Positions 7,628 through 15,474 of a stretch of 19,046 nucleotides of DNA are shown piece after piece. The stretch is from an uncultured Oscillospiraceae bacterium (lineage in GTDB: Bacteria > Bacillota > Clostridia > Oscillospirales > Oscillospiraceae), in NCBI GenBank assembly GCA_934565425.1, contig CAKTHW010000025.1:1-19046 (forward strand), written 5' to 3'. The notes below the pieces were generated by a model. The model saw nothing but the letters and a program-made list of their open reading frames with translations, had not been told where the DNA came from and made no database searches. A program made the position numbers and the translations under genes. Positions within the stretch are counted from its first letter, which is position 1. Each line of letters begins with the position of its first letter.

Positions 7628-7635
7628 TTGACAAT

Positions 7636-8856
7636 ATGAAAGTGAACAGCAACTATCAGAAATTACCCGGCAGCTACCTCTTTTCCGAGATTGCCCGCCG
7701 TGTGGCTGCCTACTCCGCCGCACATCCGGATGCCAAGCTCATCAAGCTGGGCATCGGCGATGTCACCCGCCCCCTGCCCGCCGCAGTCATCGAGGCCATG
7801 CACAAAGCCGTTGATGAGATGGGCGCAGCGGAGACGTTCCGCGGCTATGGCCCGGAACAGGGCTATGATTTCCTGCGGGAAGCCATTGCCGCCCATGATT
7901 TCGCCACGCGCGGTGTGGACATCCAGCCCGATGAGATCTTCATCTCCGATGGCGCCAAGAGCGACTGCGGCAATATCGGCGACCTGTTCGACGTAGATAA
8001 TAAGGTAGCCCTGTGCGACCCCGTCTACACCGTCTATCTGGACACCAACGCTATGAGCGGCCGTGCCGGTGAGTATGACGCCGAAACCGGCCGTTGGAGC
8101 AACATCTATTATATGCCCACCACCGCAGAAAATGATTTCGTCCCTGCCCTGCCCGAAGGCAAGGTGGACATCATCTACCTCTGCTCCCCCAACAACCCCA
8201 CCGGCACCGTCCTGACCAAGGATCAGCTGAAGGTCTGGGTGGACTACGCCAACGCCAACGATGCCATCATCCTCTTTGACGCTGCCTATGAGTCCTTCAT
8301 CGTAGAGGACAACGTGCCCCACTCCATCTACGAGGTGGAAGGCGCTAAGACCTGCGCCATCGAGTTCCGCAGCTTCTCCAAGACTGCCGGCTTCACCGGC
8401 ACCCGCTGCGGCTTCACCGTCGTCCCCAAGGAGTTGGTGCGGGAGGGCGCCAGCCTGAACGCCATGTGGAACCGCCGTCAGACCACCAAGTTCAACGGCA
8501 CGGCCTACATCATCCAGCGTGGTGCAGAGGCTGTCTATAGTGAAGCAGGCCAGAAGCAGGTGAAGGAGAACATCGCCTACTATCAGAAGAACGCCAAGGC
8601 CATCAAGGAAGGGCTGAGCAAGGCTGGCCTGGAGGTCTATGGCGCGGTCAACTCCCCCTACGTCTGGGCAAAGACCCCCAACGGCATGGGCAGCTGGGAG
8701 TTCTTCGACCTGCTGCTGGAGCAGGCCAACGTGGTCACCACCCCCGGCGCAGGCTTCGGTCCCAGCGGCGAAGGGTATATCCGCATGACCGCTTTCGGTG
8801 ACGCAGACCAGACTGTGGAAGCCGTGGCACGGGTGGCAGCGCTGCTGAAGAAGTGA
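7636..8856 (+). CDS. dapL: LL-diaminopimelate aminotransferase
   Basis: DapL converts tetrahydrodipicolinate and glutamate directly to LL-diaminopimelate, a shortcut supplying lysine, cell wall and (through the same branch) spore dipicolinate. The fold type I PLP enzyme is complete: PLP Lys249 in [12 protein letters not shown], Asn187 in SPNNPTG, Asp215 and Tyr218 in ILFDAAYE, and the family N terminus [16 protein letters not shown]. The start at 7636 is chosen over an in-frame ATG at 7609 because GGGAGG ends 9 nt before it and the protein then begins like its relatives (406 aa). It is monocistronic, with a strong promoter, a long leader and a terminator. Confidence 0.95.
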   Translation: MKVNSNYQKLPGSYLFSEIARRVAAYSAAHPDAKLIKLGIGDVTRPLPAAVIEAMHKAVDEMGAAETFRGYGPEQGYDFLREAIAAHDFATRGVDIQPDEIFISDGAKSDCGNIGDLFDVDNKVALCDPVYTVYLDTNAMSGRAGEYDAETGRWSNIYYMPTTAENDFVPALPEGKVDIIYLCSPNNPTGTVLTKDQLKVWVDYANANDAIILFDAAYESFIVEDNVPHSIYEVEGAKTCAIEFRSFSKTAGFTGTRCGFTVVPKELVREGASLNAMWNRRQTTKFNGTAYIIQRGAEAVYSEAGQKQVKENIAYYQKNAKAIKEGLSKAGLEVYGAVNSPYVWAKTPNGMGSWEFFDLLLEQANVVTTPGAGFGPSGEGYIRMTAFGDADQTVEAVARVAALLKK

Positions 8857-8888
8857 GAGGAAATGCAGAAAAGCTGAATAAAAATACC

Positions 8889-8930
8889 AAAAGAGGCTCC
8901 GAAGATTCCATTCTGCGGAGTCTCTTTTTT
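8889..8930 (+). terminator. Terminator of dapL
   Basis: AAAAGAGGCTCCG (8889-8901) pairs with CGGAGTCTCTTTT (8916-8928) with one G-T wobble, then a T-run to 8930. Confidence 0.9.
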
Positions 8931-8960
8931 GCGCAGGCACCGCAGAATGGGAAAAAGGAC

Positions 8961-8990
8961 TTGACAAAGTGACAACGGCGGTGGTATCCT
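8961..8990 (+). promoter_or_regulatory. Promoter of the pyrR operon
   Basis: A perfect TTGACA (8961-8966), 18 bp spacer, TATCCT (8985-8990). It leaves a leader of about 155 nt before pyrR. Confidence 0.75.
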
Positions 8991-9031
8991 ACCCAAGGAA
9001 AAAGATGTCTTTAAGACGGTACAGCGCTGCC

Positions 9032-9138
9032 GACAAGGTGTCATTCATAACGAGTTTTGCTGTGGGGTTCTTGCAGGACGCCATGGCTTCACTATGACTG
9101 CACAAGCGCCTTGTCCTTTTGACAGGGCGTTCTTTTTT
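9032..9138 (+). promoter_or_regulatory. pyr operon attenuator (terminator, antiterminator, anti-antiterminator)
   Basis: The terminator is CGCCTTGTC (9107-9115) with GACAGGGCG (9121-9129), then TTCTTTTTT to 9138. Its left arm can instead pair over 9 bp with GACAAGGTG (9032-9040). That antiterminator arm can in turn be taken by GACGCC (9077-9082) through GGTGTC (9037-9042). Three mutually exclusive pairings directly before pyrR are the layout of PyrR/UMP-controlled attenuation. The textbook PyrR-binding loop sequence was not found by eye. Confidence 0.75.
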
Positions 9139-9152
9139 ACCGGAGGGAACCG

Positions 9153-9710
9153 ATGAGCGTGAAGGAAAAAGCCCACATCATGGACGAAGCCGCCATGGAA
9201 CGGGCGCTGGTGCGCATTGCCCACCAGATCGTGGAGAAGAATCACGGTACAGAGCACCTCTGCCTGGTGGGCATCAAAACCCGTGGAGTGCCCCTGGCAC
9301 AGCGGCTGGGCAGGAACATCTCCCGTTTGGAGGGAGTGGACATCCCTGTAGGGGAATTGGACATCACGCTATATCGGGACGATCTGAGCACCATCGCAGA
9401 GATGCCGGTGGTCAGCGGTACCCATGTGCCCTTCTCGGTGGAGGGGAGAACCGTGGTGCTGGTGGATGACGTCATCTTCACTGGCCGCACCGCACGAGCC
9501 GCTATGGAAGCGGTCATCGCCCTGGGCCGTCCGGCGAACATCCAGCTTTTCGCCCTCATCGACCGAGGCCATGCGGAGCTGCCCATCAAGGCCAACTATG
9601 TGGGCAAGCACATCCCCACCGCCCGCCGAGAGATCGTCTCCGTAAAGGTGGCGGAGATCGACGGGGAAAATAGTGTGACCATTTGGAGTCGGGAGGAAAC
9701 CGACTCTTGA
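9153..9710 (+). CDS. pyrR: Bifunctional pyr operon regulator / uracil phosphoribosyltransferase PyrR
   Basis: PyrR senses UMP and binds pyr leader RNA to favour termination; it also shows uracil phosphoribosyltransferase activity. The PRPP loop [18 protein letters not shown] (100-117) is intact. [15 protein letters not shown] (38-52) and the C-terminal [13 protein letters not shown] match the family, and 185 aa is normal. GGAGGG precedes the ATG. It is first in a two-gene unit with a uracil permease, 74 nt apart, behind a visible attenuator, so autogenous control is likely. No de novo pyr genes are in the window. Confidence 0.95.
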   Translation: MSVKEKAHIMDEAAMERALVRIAHQIVEKNHGTEHLCLVGIKTRGVPLAQRLGRNISRLEGVDIPVGELDITLYRDDLSTIAEMPVVSGTHVPFSVEGRTVVLVDDVIFTGRTARAAMEAVIALGRPANIQLFALIDRGHAELPIKANYVGKHIPTARREIVSVKVAEIDGENSVTIWSREETDS

Positions 9711-9784
9711 ATGATATAGCAAAGACCATCGTCTCTGTGAGCAACAAACAACGGAATAGAAACGAAAGAGAGAAGGAGAAAATC

Positions 9785-11128
9785 ATGAGTAAAGAAAAAC
9801 CCGTCATTGGGACAGAGGGCATCTATGATGCCAGAACGCTGGGCGCACCGAGAATGTTGGTGCTGGGCATCCAGCATATGTTCGCCATGTTCGGCGCCAC
9901 CGTCCTGGTTCCCGTTTTGACCGGCCTGAGCGTTACCACCACTCTGCTGTTTGCCGGCCTGGGCACCCTGCTGTTCCACCTGCTGGCCAAGGGCAAAGTG
10001 CCCGCCTTCCTGGGCTCCTCCTTTGCCTTCCTGGCTGGCTATCAGGCCATCGCACCCAACAAAGAACCGGAGCTGCTGCCCTACGCTTGTGCCGGCGTGG
10101 CAGTAGCCGGTCTGCTCTACGTTGTCCTGGCCGCCTTCTTCCGTGCCTTCGGCGCACGGAAGGTCATGCGGTTCTTCCCGCCCATCGTCACCGGCCCCGT
10201 CATCATCTGCATCGGCCTGACCCTGTCCTCCAGCGCCCTGAACAACTGCGCCAAGAACTGGCCCATCGCTCTGGTGGCCATTGTTGTGGTCATCGTCTGC
10301 AACATTTGGGGCAAGGGTATGATCAAGATCATCCCCATCCTGCTGGGCGTCGTCGCCTCCTATGTGGTGGCCGCTATTACCGGCAACGTGGACTTCACCC
10401 TGGTGGAAAAGGCCGCTTGGCTCGGCTCTCCCGTTGAAATGGAACGCACCGTGTTCGCCCTGTTCGGCGACTGCGACACCAGCCTGCTGGTCAGCTCCAT
10501 GATCACCATTGTCCCCCTGGCGCTGGCCACCATGATCGAGCACATCGGCGACATCTGCGCCATCAGCTCCACCTGCGAACGCAACTACCTGGCCGACCCC
10601 GGCCTGCACCGCACCCTGCTGGGTGACGGCCTGGCAACCACCCTGGCCTCCCTGTTCGGCGCTCCCGCCAACACCACCTATGGCGAAAACACCGGCGTCC
10701 TGGCTCTGTCCAAGGTCTATGACCCCCGCGTCATCCGCATCGCCGCTGGCCTGGCTGTCCTGCTCTCCTTCTCCCCCAAGTTCGGCGCTCTGGTCACTGC
10801 CATGCCTCTGGCTACCATGGGCGGCGTGAGCATGATCCTGTACGGCATGATCTCCGCCATCGGTGTCCGCAACGTGGTGGAGAACAAGGTGGACTTCACC
10901 AACTCCCGCAACGTCATCATCGCTGCCATCATCATGGTTCTGGCCATCGGCATTGCCTTCTCTGAGGCTGGCGCCATCGTCATCCCCGCAGGCGAAGCCA
11001 CCATCAGCCTGTCCGGTCTGGCAGTTGCCTCCCTGGTGGGCATCATCCTCAACGCCATCCTGCCCGGCAAGGACTACGAGTTCGGCGTGGATGAGCAGGG
11101 GGATACCTCTGTGAACTTCAAGGTGTGA
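9785..11128 (+). CDS. uraA: Uracil permease, NCS2 family
   Basis: This membrane symporter brings uracil into the cell. At 447 aa with hydrophobic segments throughout, it matches the 14-helix NCS2 fold. Substrate-binding glutamates are recognisable: Glu252 in TMIEHIGD and Glu301 in TTYGENTGVLALSKV, equal to UraA Glu241 and Glu290. The start at 9785 is preferred to an in-frame ATG at 9683 inside pyrR because AAGGAG lies 8 nt upstream and MSKEKPVIGTEG starts like its relatives. It is co-transcribed with pyrR (salvage uptake under pyrimidine control) and ends at a strong terminator. Confidence 0.94.
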   Translation: MSKEKPVIGTEGIYDARTLGAPRMLVLGIQHMFAMFGATVLVPVLTGLSVTTTLLFAGLGTLLFHLLAKGKVPAFLGSSFAFLAGYQAIAPNKEPELLPYACAGVAVAGLLYVVLAAFFRAFGARKVMRFFPPIVTGPVIICIGLTLSSSALNNCAKNWPIALVAIVVVIVCNIWGKGMIKIIPILLGVVASYVVAAITGNVDFTLVEKAAWLGSPVEMERTVFALFGDCDTSLLVSSMITIVPLALATMIEHIGDICAISSTCERNYLADPGLHRTLLGDGLATTLASLFGAPANTTYGENTGVLALSKVYDPRVIRIAAGLAVLLSFSPKFGALVTAMPLATMGGVSMILYGMISAIGVRNVVENKVDFTNSRNVIIAAIIMVLAIGIAFSEAGAIVIPAGEATISLSGLAVASLVGIILNAILPGKDYEFGVDEQGDTSVNFKV

Positions 11129-11161
11129 TCGCATCGCTGGTGATCCCCGCATGATAATCTG

Positions 11162-11197
11162 AAAAAGAGCGAATCGAATCCGATTCGCTCTTTTTTT
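11162..11197 (+). terminator. Terminator of pyrR-uraA
   Basis: AAAAAGAGCGAATCG (11162-11176) pairs perfectly with CGATTCGCTCTTTTT (11181-11195) around AATC, with a T-run to 11197. Confidence 0.93.
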
Positions 11198-11266
11198 CGG
11201 GAGAATCGCCACTATTTTTTTCTAAAGTGATGTGTTAAAATAGCTCCCAGAAAGGAAGCGATACCC

Positions 11267-12175
11267 ATGTCAGGAAAGGCGAAAGCCATTTGTTATATGA
11301 TCTTTTCTGCTGGTAGTTTTGCGTGCATGAACGCATTTGTACGGTTAGCGGGAGATGTGCCCAGTGTGGAGAAAAGCTTTTTCCGCAACCTGGTGGCGGC
11401 CTTTGTAGCGCTGGTCATCTTGCTGCGGGAGAAGCAGGGATTTGCCATCAAGAAAGGGCTGCTGCCCTACCATTTAGCAAGATCTATTTTGGGCACCATC
11501 GGGGTTCTGTTCAACTTTTATGCAGTAGACCATCTGCTGCTCCCCAACGCCTCCATCCTCAACAAGATGTCTCCGTTTTTTGTGCTGCTCTTTTCCTTTA
11601 TTCTCTTAAAGGAGCGGCTGACCCGATTCCAGATCGTGGCGGTGTTGACCGCCTTTATCGGGGCGCTGTTTGTGGTTCATCCCACTGTAGAGAATATGGT
11701 GCTGGTACCCTCCCTCATCGGCTTGACCAGCGGCATCGCCGCCGGCGGGGCGTACACGATGGTGCGGATCCTGGGGCTGAAGGGGGAGCGCAGTCCGGTG
11801 ATTGTGTTTTTCTTCTCGGTTTTCTCCTGCCTGGTGGTGGTGCCGTATCTGCTGTTCCACTTCCAGCCGCTGACCCTCCGGCAATTCCTCATGCTGGTGG
11901 GCGCTGGCGTGGCAGCCACCGGAGGGCAGTTCGGAGCGACGCTGGCCTATACCCATGCGCCTGCCAGAGAGGTTTCGGTGTATGACTATTCTATCGTGCT
12001 CTTTGCCGCCCTCCTGGGATACCTCCTCTTTGACCAGGTGCCGGATCACTGGAGCGTGATCGGGTATGTGCTCATCATCGGGGCGGCTGTGATGGTTTTC
12101 CTATATAACAACGACTACCCGCCCTTCCGGCATCACGCCGAAGGAGTGGAGCAGATGGAGGGGCTTCATGAGTGA
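11267..12175 (+). CDS. EamA/DMT-superfamily transporter
   Basis: This is a drug/metabolite transporter type permease of the inner membrane; the substrate cannot be read from the sequence. Two EamA repeats (about 6-137 and 150-288) give ten predicted helices. The first ends with LLKERLTRFQIVAVLTAFIGAL and the second with YLLFDQVPDHWSVIGYVLIIGAAV, both typical. The 302 aa length is standard. AAAGGAAG lies before the ATG; only a weak promoter (TAAAAT at 11236-11241) is visible. Its last 8 nt overlap the mrnC start, coupling a transporter to rRNA-processing and quality-control genes, probably through chance packing. Confidence 0.9.
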   Translation: MSGKAKAICYMIFSAGSFACMNAFVRLAGDVPSVEKSFFRNLVAAFVALVILLREKQGFAIKKGLLPYHLARSILGTIGVLFNFYAVDHLLLPNASILNKMSPFFVLLFSFILLKERLTRFQIVAVLTAFIGALFVVHPTVENMVLVPSLIGLTSGIAAGGAYTMVRILGLKGERSPVIVFFFSVFSCLVVVPYLLFHFQPLTLRQFLMLVGAGVAATGGQFGATLAYTHAPAREVSVYDYSIVLFAALLGYLLFDQVPDHWSVIGYVLIIGAAVMVFLYNNDYPPFRHHAEGVEQMEGLHE

Positions 12176-12578
12176 TTACCTGCATTTGAATGTCCAACCG
12201 GACGACCTGCGCGCCATGAGCAGTCTGGCGCTGGCTCATATGGGGGACGCAGTATACGAGATTTTGGTGCGTGGCTGGCTGTGTACCCAAGGCCGCGCCA
12301 CCTGCGGCAACCTGCATAAGGAGACCGTAGCGCTGGTGCGGGCGGAAGCCCAGGCGGCGGCAGTGGAAAAGCTGCTGCCCCACCTGACCGAGGCGGAGGG
12401 TGCGGTCTACCGTCGGGGGCGGAACGCCCACGTCCACGCCATCCCCAAGAACGCCAGCCGAGGGCAGTACACCCGTGCCACGGGGCTGGAAGCGCTGTTC
12501 GGGTGGCTTTATCTGCAAGGACAGCTGGAACGCATCAATCAGCTGTTCGGCATCATCATGGAAGAGAAGGAGGGGTAA
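12168..12578 (+). CDS. mrnC: Mini-ribonuclease III
   Basis: MrnC is an RNase III catalytic domain without the dsRNA-binding domain; in Bacillus it trims 23S rRNA precursor ends. At 136 aa it has LAHMGDAVYEILVR (22-35) with catalytic Asp27, YRRGRNAH (81-88), PKNAS and ATGLEALFGWLYL (104-116) with Glu108. It begins inside the end of the transporter gene and stops 3 nt before the rqcH ATG, so it is translationally coupled on both sides. Confidence 0.92.
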   Translation: MSDYLHLNVQPDDLRAMSSLALAHMGDAVYEILVRGWLCTQGRATCGNLHKETVALVRAEAQAAAVEKLLPHLTEAEGAVYRRGRNAHVHAIPKNASRGQYTRATGLEALFGWLYLQGQLERINQLFGIIMEEKEG

Positions 12579-12581
12579 AAT

Positions 12582-14348
12582 ATGCCGTTGGATGCTGCCT
12601 GCTTAGCGGGCATTGTGCAGGAGTGCCGTCCGGCCGTGGAGGGCGCTCGTGTGGATAAGATCTTTCAGCCCGCCAGGGATGAAATTGTGATGCTCCTCCG
12701 GGGCAATCAAGGCAACTGCAAGCTGCTGCTCACCGCCAACCCCTCCCATCCCAGACTCCAGCTCACCGAAGGGAACCGAGAGAACCCGGCCAATCCGCCT
12801 ATGTTCTGTATGCTCCTGCGCAAGTATCTGTCCGGCGCCCGGGTCATCGCCCTGCGCCAGCCGTCTATGGAGCGGATGGTGGATATGGAGTTGGAGACCA
12901 CCAACGAGATGGGGGACAAGGTGCCCTGTCATCTGATCTTGGAGGCCATGGGACGCCGTGCCAACCTGATCTTGACCGACCAAACAGGGCGCATTGTGGA
13001 TTGCCTGCGCCGCATCGACGGGGACTTGTCCCAGCTCCGACCCGTCCTGCCGGGGATGTTCTACCGGCAGCCCCCTCAGAGCCAGGGGAAACAGGATCCG
13101 CTGACGGTGGAACCGGATCAACTAAAAGAGCTGCTGCGCCAGGCGCCGGCGGAACAGGAGCTGACCCAGTGGATCTTGGAGCACTTCATCGGTCTGTCCC
13201 CGCTGCTCTGCCGGGAGGTGGTCTACCGTGCTACCGGCGGGGTGGATACCCGATTTTGTGCGCTGCGGGAAGGACAGTTGGAGCGGTTCGCAGAGCGCTT
13301 TTTGAGCCTGTGCCAGACCATCCGTTCCGGCCGATTCCAGCCGGTGGCGCTGTATCAGGCGGAAAAGCCCAAGGACTTCTCCTTCCTGCCCTTGGGACAG
13401 TACGAGCGGCTCTATGAGGTGCGGGAATTTCCTACCTTCGGCCAGATGCTGGACGCCTTTTACGGCGATCGGGAGCGGCAGGAGCGGGTGCGCCAGAAGG
13501 GGCAGGAGCTGCTGAAAACCCTCAACAACGCTCGTGATCGGGCGGCACGGAAGCTCCAGGCGCAGACCAAGGAGCTGGCTGCCACCGAAGGGCGGGAGCG
13601 CTGGCGGGAGCTGGGGGACATCATCACCTCCAACCTGTATCAGATGGAGCGGGGAAGAAAGACCCTCCATGCGGTGGACTACTACGACCCAGAGGGGAAG
13701 GAGATCGACATCCCCTTAGACCCATTGCTGACACCACAGAAAAACGCTGCCAAATATTACAAGAAGTACAACAAGGCCAAGACCGCCAGTGTTGTGCTGG
13801 CGCAGCAGTTAAAAAAGGGACGGCGGGAGCTGGACTACCTGGAAAGCGTGCTGGAGACGGTACAGCGGGCGGAAGGGGAACGGGATCTGGCGGAAATTCG
13901 CCAGGAGCTGGAGGAGAGCGGGTATCTGCGGGCGAAAAAGACCGGCAGGAAGCAGAAAAAAGTCCCCACCTCCAAGCCTTTGGAGTTCCGCAGCTCCGCT
14001 GGCCTGCGCATCTCCGTGGGGCGCAACCACTACCAGAACGACGCCCTCACCTGCCGCCAGGCGTACAAGAGCGACATCTGGCTCCACACCCAGAAGATCC
14101 ACGGCGCACACGTCATCCTGTGGGCGCAGGGCCAGGAGCCGGACGCCCAGAGCCTCACCGAAGCGGCCATGCTGGCGGCCTACTACTCCCAGGCCAAGGA
14201 CGGCAAGAACGTGCCGGTGGACTACACGCCGGTGAAGTACGTCCACAAGCCCAACGGCGCTCGGCCGGGGATGATCATCTACACCACCTACCAGACCGCC
14301 TACGTGACGCCGGATGAGGCGTTGGTGAAGCGGTTGAAAGTGAAATAA
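12582..14348 (+). CDS. rqcH: Ribosome quality control protein RqcH (NFACT family)
   Basis: RqcH binds stalled 50S-peptidyl-tRNA complexes and recruits tRNA-Ala to add C-terminal alanine tails that mark the product for degradation. Earlier annotations call it a fibronectin-binding protein. Domains: NFACT-N (1 to about 170, with PPMFCMLLRKYL at 72-83 and EAMGRRANLILTD), HhH (about 180-270), coiled coil (about 285-445) and NFACT-R (about 465-570, with DIWLHTQKIHGAHVIL). Length is 588 aa. The Asp-Arg pair essential in Bacillus RqcH (Asp97-Arg98) is Glu97-Arg98 here. It lies 3 nt after mrnC. Confidence 0.93.
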   Translation: MPLDAACLAGIVQECRPAVEGARVDKIFQPARDEIVMLLRGNQGNCKLLLTANPSHPRLQLTEGNRENPANPPMFCMLLRKYLSGARVIALRQPSMERMVDMELETTNEMGDKVPCHLILEAMGRRANLILTDQTGRIVDCLRRIDGDLSQLRPVLPGMFYRQPPQSQGKQDPLTVEPDQLKELLRQAPAEQELTQWILEHFIGLSPLLCREVVYRATGGVDTRFCALREGQLERFAERFLSLCQTIRSGRFQPVALYQAEKPKDFSFLPLGQYERLYEVREFPTFGQMLDAFYGDRERQERVRQKGQELLKTLNNARDRAARKLQAQTKELAATEGRERWRELGDIITSNLYQMERGRKTLHAVDYYDPEGKEIDIPLDPLLTPQKNAAKYYKKYNKAKTASVVLAQQLKKGRRELDYLESVLETVQRAEGERDLAEIRQELEESGYLRAKKTGRKQKKVPTSKPLEFRSSAGLRISVGRNHYQNDALTCRQAYKSDIWLHTQKIHGAHVILWAQGQEPDAQSLTEAAMLAAYYSQAKDGKNVPVDYTPVKYVHKPNGARPGMIIYTTYQTAYVTPDEALVKRLKVK

Positions 14349-14352
14349 GGCA

Positions 14353-14385
14353 AAAAGCCAGCATCCCATGTGGATGCTGGCTTTT
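14353..14385. terminator. Bidirectional terminator between rqcH and TM-HTH gene 1
   Basis: AAAAGCCAGCATCC (14353-14366) pairs perfectly with GGATGCTGGCTTTT (14372-14385). A and T ends allow use on both strands, and the genes converge here. Confidence 0.9.
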
Positions 14386-14386
14386 G

Positions 14387-14749
14387 TTATCCTTCCGACG
14401 GGTGCACGCCCCGCAGCAACTCTTCCGCGGAGACGCCATAGAGCTTGGCCAGCGCCAGCAGGTTGGAGGTGCTGGGGTCGGAGGCACCGGACTCCCACTT
14501 GGACACCGCCTGGCGGCTGACGCCCAGAGTTTCTGCCACGAACTCCTGGGTCATTTGACAGCGGAGCCGTTCTTCTTTGAGGGTCTCCCCCAGGGACTTG
14601 GCCAGCTGGGATTTCTCCTTCCGCACCTCCCCGGAGCGCAGGTACTTGCGCAGAGCCTTGATGAGCAGGACGACCAGGTAGACGGTCAGGACGAACCCGG
14701 CCAGGCTGACTAAGAAGGTGGGGATGAGTATCAGGGTGTTTGTCATCAT
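14387..14749 (-). CDS. Membrane-anchored XRE helix-turn-helix protein, paralog 1
   Basis: This 120 aa protein has one N-terminal membrane helix (about 5-32), a basic linker (KALRKYLRS, VRKEK) and a C-terminal XRE helix-turn-helix (about 54-112: MTQEFVAETLGVSRQAVSKWESG, SNLLALAKLYGVSAEELL). A DNA-binding domain behind a single N-terminal helix implies a regulator tethered to the inner face of the membrane. The start is at 14749, not the in-frame 14806, because AAAGGAGGGG sits just before it; the next codon is also ATG. From LLIKALRKYLRS on, 75 of 88 residues match the paralog at 16856-17215. It is divergent from the 14965-16813 operon. Confidence 0.88.
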   Translation of the reverse strand: MMTNTLILIPTFLVSLAGFVLTVYLVVLLIKALRKYLRSGEVRKEKSQLAKSLGETLKEERLRCQMTQEFVAETLGVSRQAVSKWESGASDPSTSNLLALAKLYGVSAEELLRGVHPSEG

Positions 14750-14773
14750 GGAGCACCCCTCCTTTCTGGGACG

Positions 14774-14802
14774 AGCATAGCAAAATCCGCCGGTTGCGGC
14801 AA
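14774..14802 (-). promoter_or_regulatory. Promoter of TM-HTH gene 1
   Basis: On the minus strand: TTGCCG (14802-14797), 17 bp, TATGCT (14779-14774). The -35 box sits inside the four-half-site block. The promoter of the lipoprotein gene at 17833-17861 has the same design. Confidence 0.6.
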
Positions 14803-14840
14803 GCAACTATTCCGCAACATGAGGTTGCAGGGGAAAAATG
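14792..14840. promoter_or_regulatory. Four-half-site operator, copy 1
   Basis: Half-sites are GTTGC (14793-14797), GCAAC (14803-14807), GCAAC (14814-14818) and GTTGC (14824-14828), with start-to-start spacing of 10, 11 and 10 bp, so all face one side of the helix. GTTGCGG/CCGCAAC (14793-14799, 14812-14818) is also a longer palindrome. A near-identical block occurs at 17851-17900. Binding by the adjacent XRE protein is inferred. Confidence 0.7.
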
Positions 14841-14849
14841 TGCTGGCTC

Positions 14850-14878
14850 TTGACAGGGAAAAGCCCCGTTACTATAAT
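14850..14878 (+). promoter_or_regulatory. Full-consensus promoter of the 14965-16813 operon
   Basis: TTGACA (14850-14855), exactly 17 bp, TATAAT (14873-14878): a perfect housekeeping promoter. The operator block ends 10-22 bp upstream of the -35, close enough for a bound regulator to act on this promoter. Confidence 0.85.
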
Positions 14879-14891
14879 GAAAGCGGTCATC

Positions 14892-14914
14892 AAGCTGCGG
14901 TGGGGCAGCTTTTT
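14892..14914 (+). terminator. Terminator-like hairpin in the operon leader
   Basis: AAGCTGC (14892-14898) pairs with GCAGCTT (14905-14911), followed by TTTTT (to 14914). It starts within about 10 nt of the predicted transcript start. A second hairpin AGTTAG-accaag-CTAACT (14927-14942) follows. Attenuation or mRNA 5'-end protection is possible. Confidence 0.45.
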
Positions 14915-14964
14915 CTAGGAATGATAGTTAGACCAAGCTAACTTTAAGCGGAGGAGGATACAAT

Positions 14965-15456
14965 ATGATCGGTTGGGTGTTGTTGGAGGGGCTTGGACTG
15001 GGGATCTTGCTGGTCTTGGTCTGTGCGTTTGGCATCCGCAAGGGTGCGGTGGGGATGGTGCATCTGTATCATACAGAGGTGCAGGAACGCTGTGTGGCGT
15101 TAGGGCTGACCACGCAGGAGGACATCAAGCGGAACAGCCTCCGCTTCAAGCTCTGCTGTGTGCCCGGTTACCTCCTCTATGTGCTGGTCTTCGTCTACGT
15201 CGTCAATGGGGCGCGCGGCTTTGGGATCGGCTTTTGGCAGCTGTTCGGTATCCTCTTCGTCATGAACCTCATCGACCGCTTTTTCGTGGACGGCTGGTGG
15301 GTGGGTCACACCAAGGCGTGGGTCATCCCTGGCACAGAGGATCTCCGGCCGTATATCACCGCCCAGGACAAGAAGCGCAAGTGGCTGGCCGGTACCGTGG
15401 GCATGGCGGTCATCGCCGCTGTCCTGGCCGGGGTCATGGCGCTGCTCCTGCCGTAA
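14965..15456 (+). CDS. Predicted four-helix membrane protein of unknown function
   Basis: I do not recognise the family. The 163 aa protein has predicted membrane helices at about 3-24, 64-81, 86-106 and 141-162. A charged loop of roughly 40 residues lies between helices 1 and 2. Between helices 3 and 4 is a conserved-looking polar stretch, DRFFVDGWWVGHTKAWVIPG (104-123), rich in Trp and His, the best place for a functional site. GGAGGAGG precedes the ATG. It is first in a three-gene plus-strand operon, divergent from TM-HTH gene 1 and driven by a consensus promoter. Confidence 0.8.
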   Translation: MIGWVLLEGLGLGILLVLVCAFGIRKGAVGMVHLYHTEVQERCVALGLTTQEDIKRNSLRFKLCCVPGYLLYVLVFVYVVNGARGFGIGFWQLFGILFVMNLIDRFFVDGWWVGHTKAWVIPGTEDLRPYITAQDKKRKWLAGTVGMAVIAAVLAGVMALLLP

Positions 15457-15474
15457 AAGAAGGGGGGAAGCAGC

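Noticed and set aside
7609..7635. Upstream ATG extending DapL by nine residues
   Set aside because: The added residues are encoded by the ribosome binding site region, and DapL proteins begin at MKVNxNY.
7663..8967. A 434-codon minus-strand frame opposite dapL
   Set aside because: It runs through the dapL terminator and mirrors a conserved enzyme; no start signals.
9596..11212. A 538-codon open frame on the minus strand opposite pyrR-uraA
   Set aside because: Its composition is His/Gln/Asp/Gly-rich, it spans the whole permease antisense and has no family motif; a shadow of uraA.
14927..14942. AGTTAG/CTAACT palindrome as an iron or manganese (DtxR/MntR) box
   Set aside because: The arms look similar, but the 6 nt centre is longer than in the known boxes and the neighbouring genes are not metal transporters.
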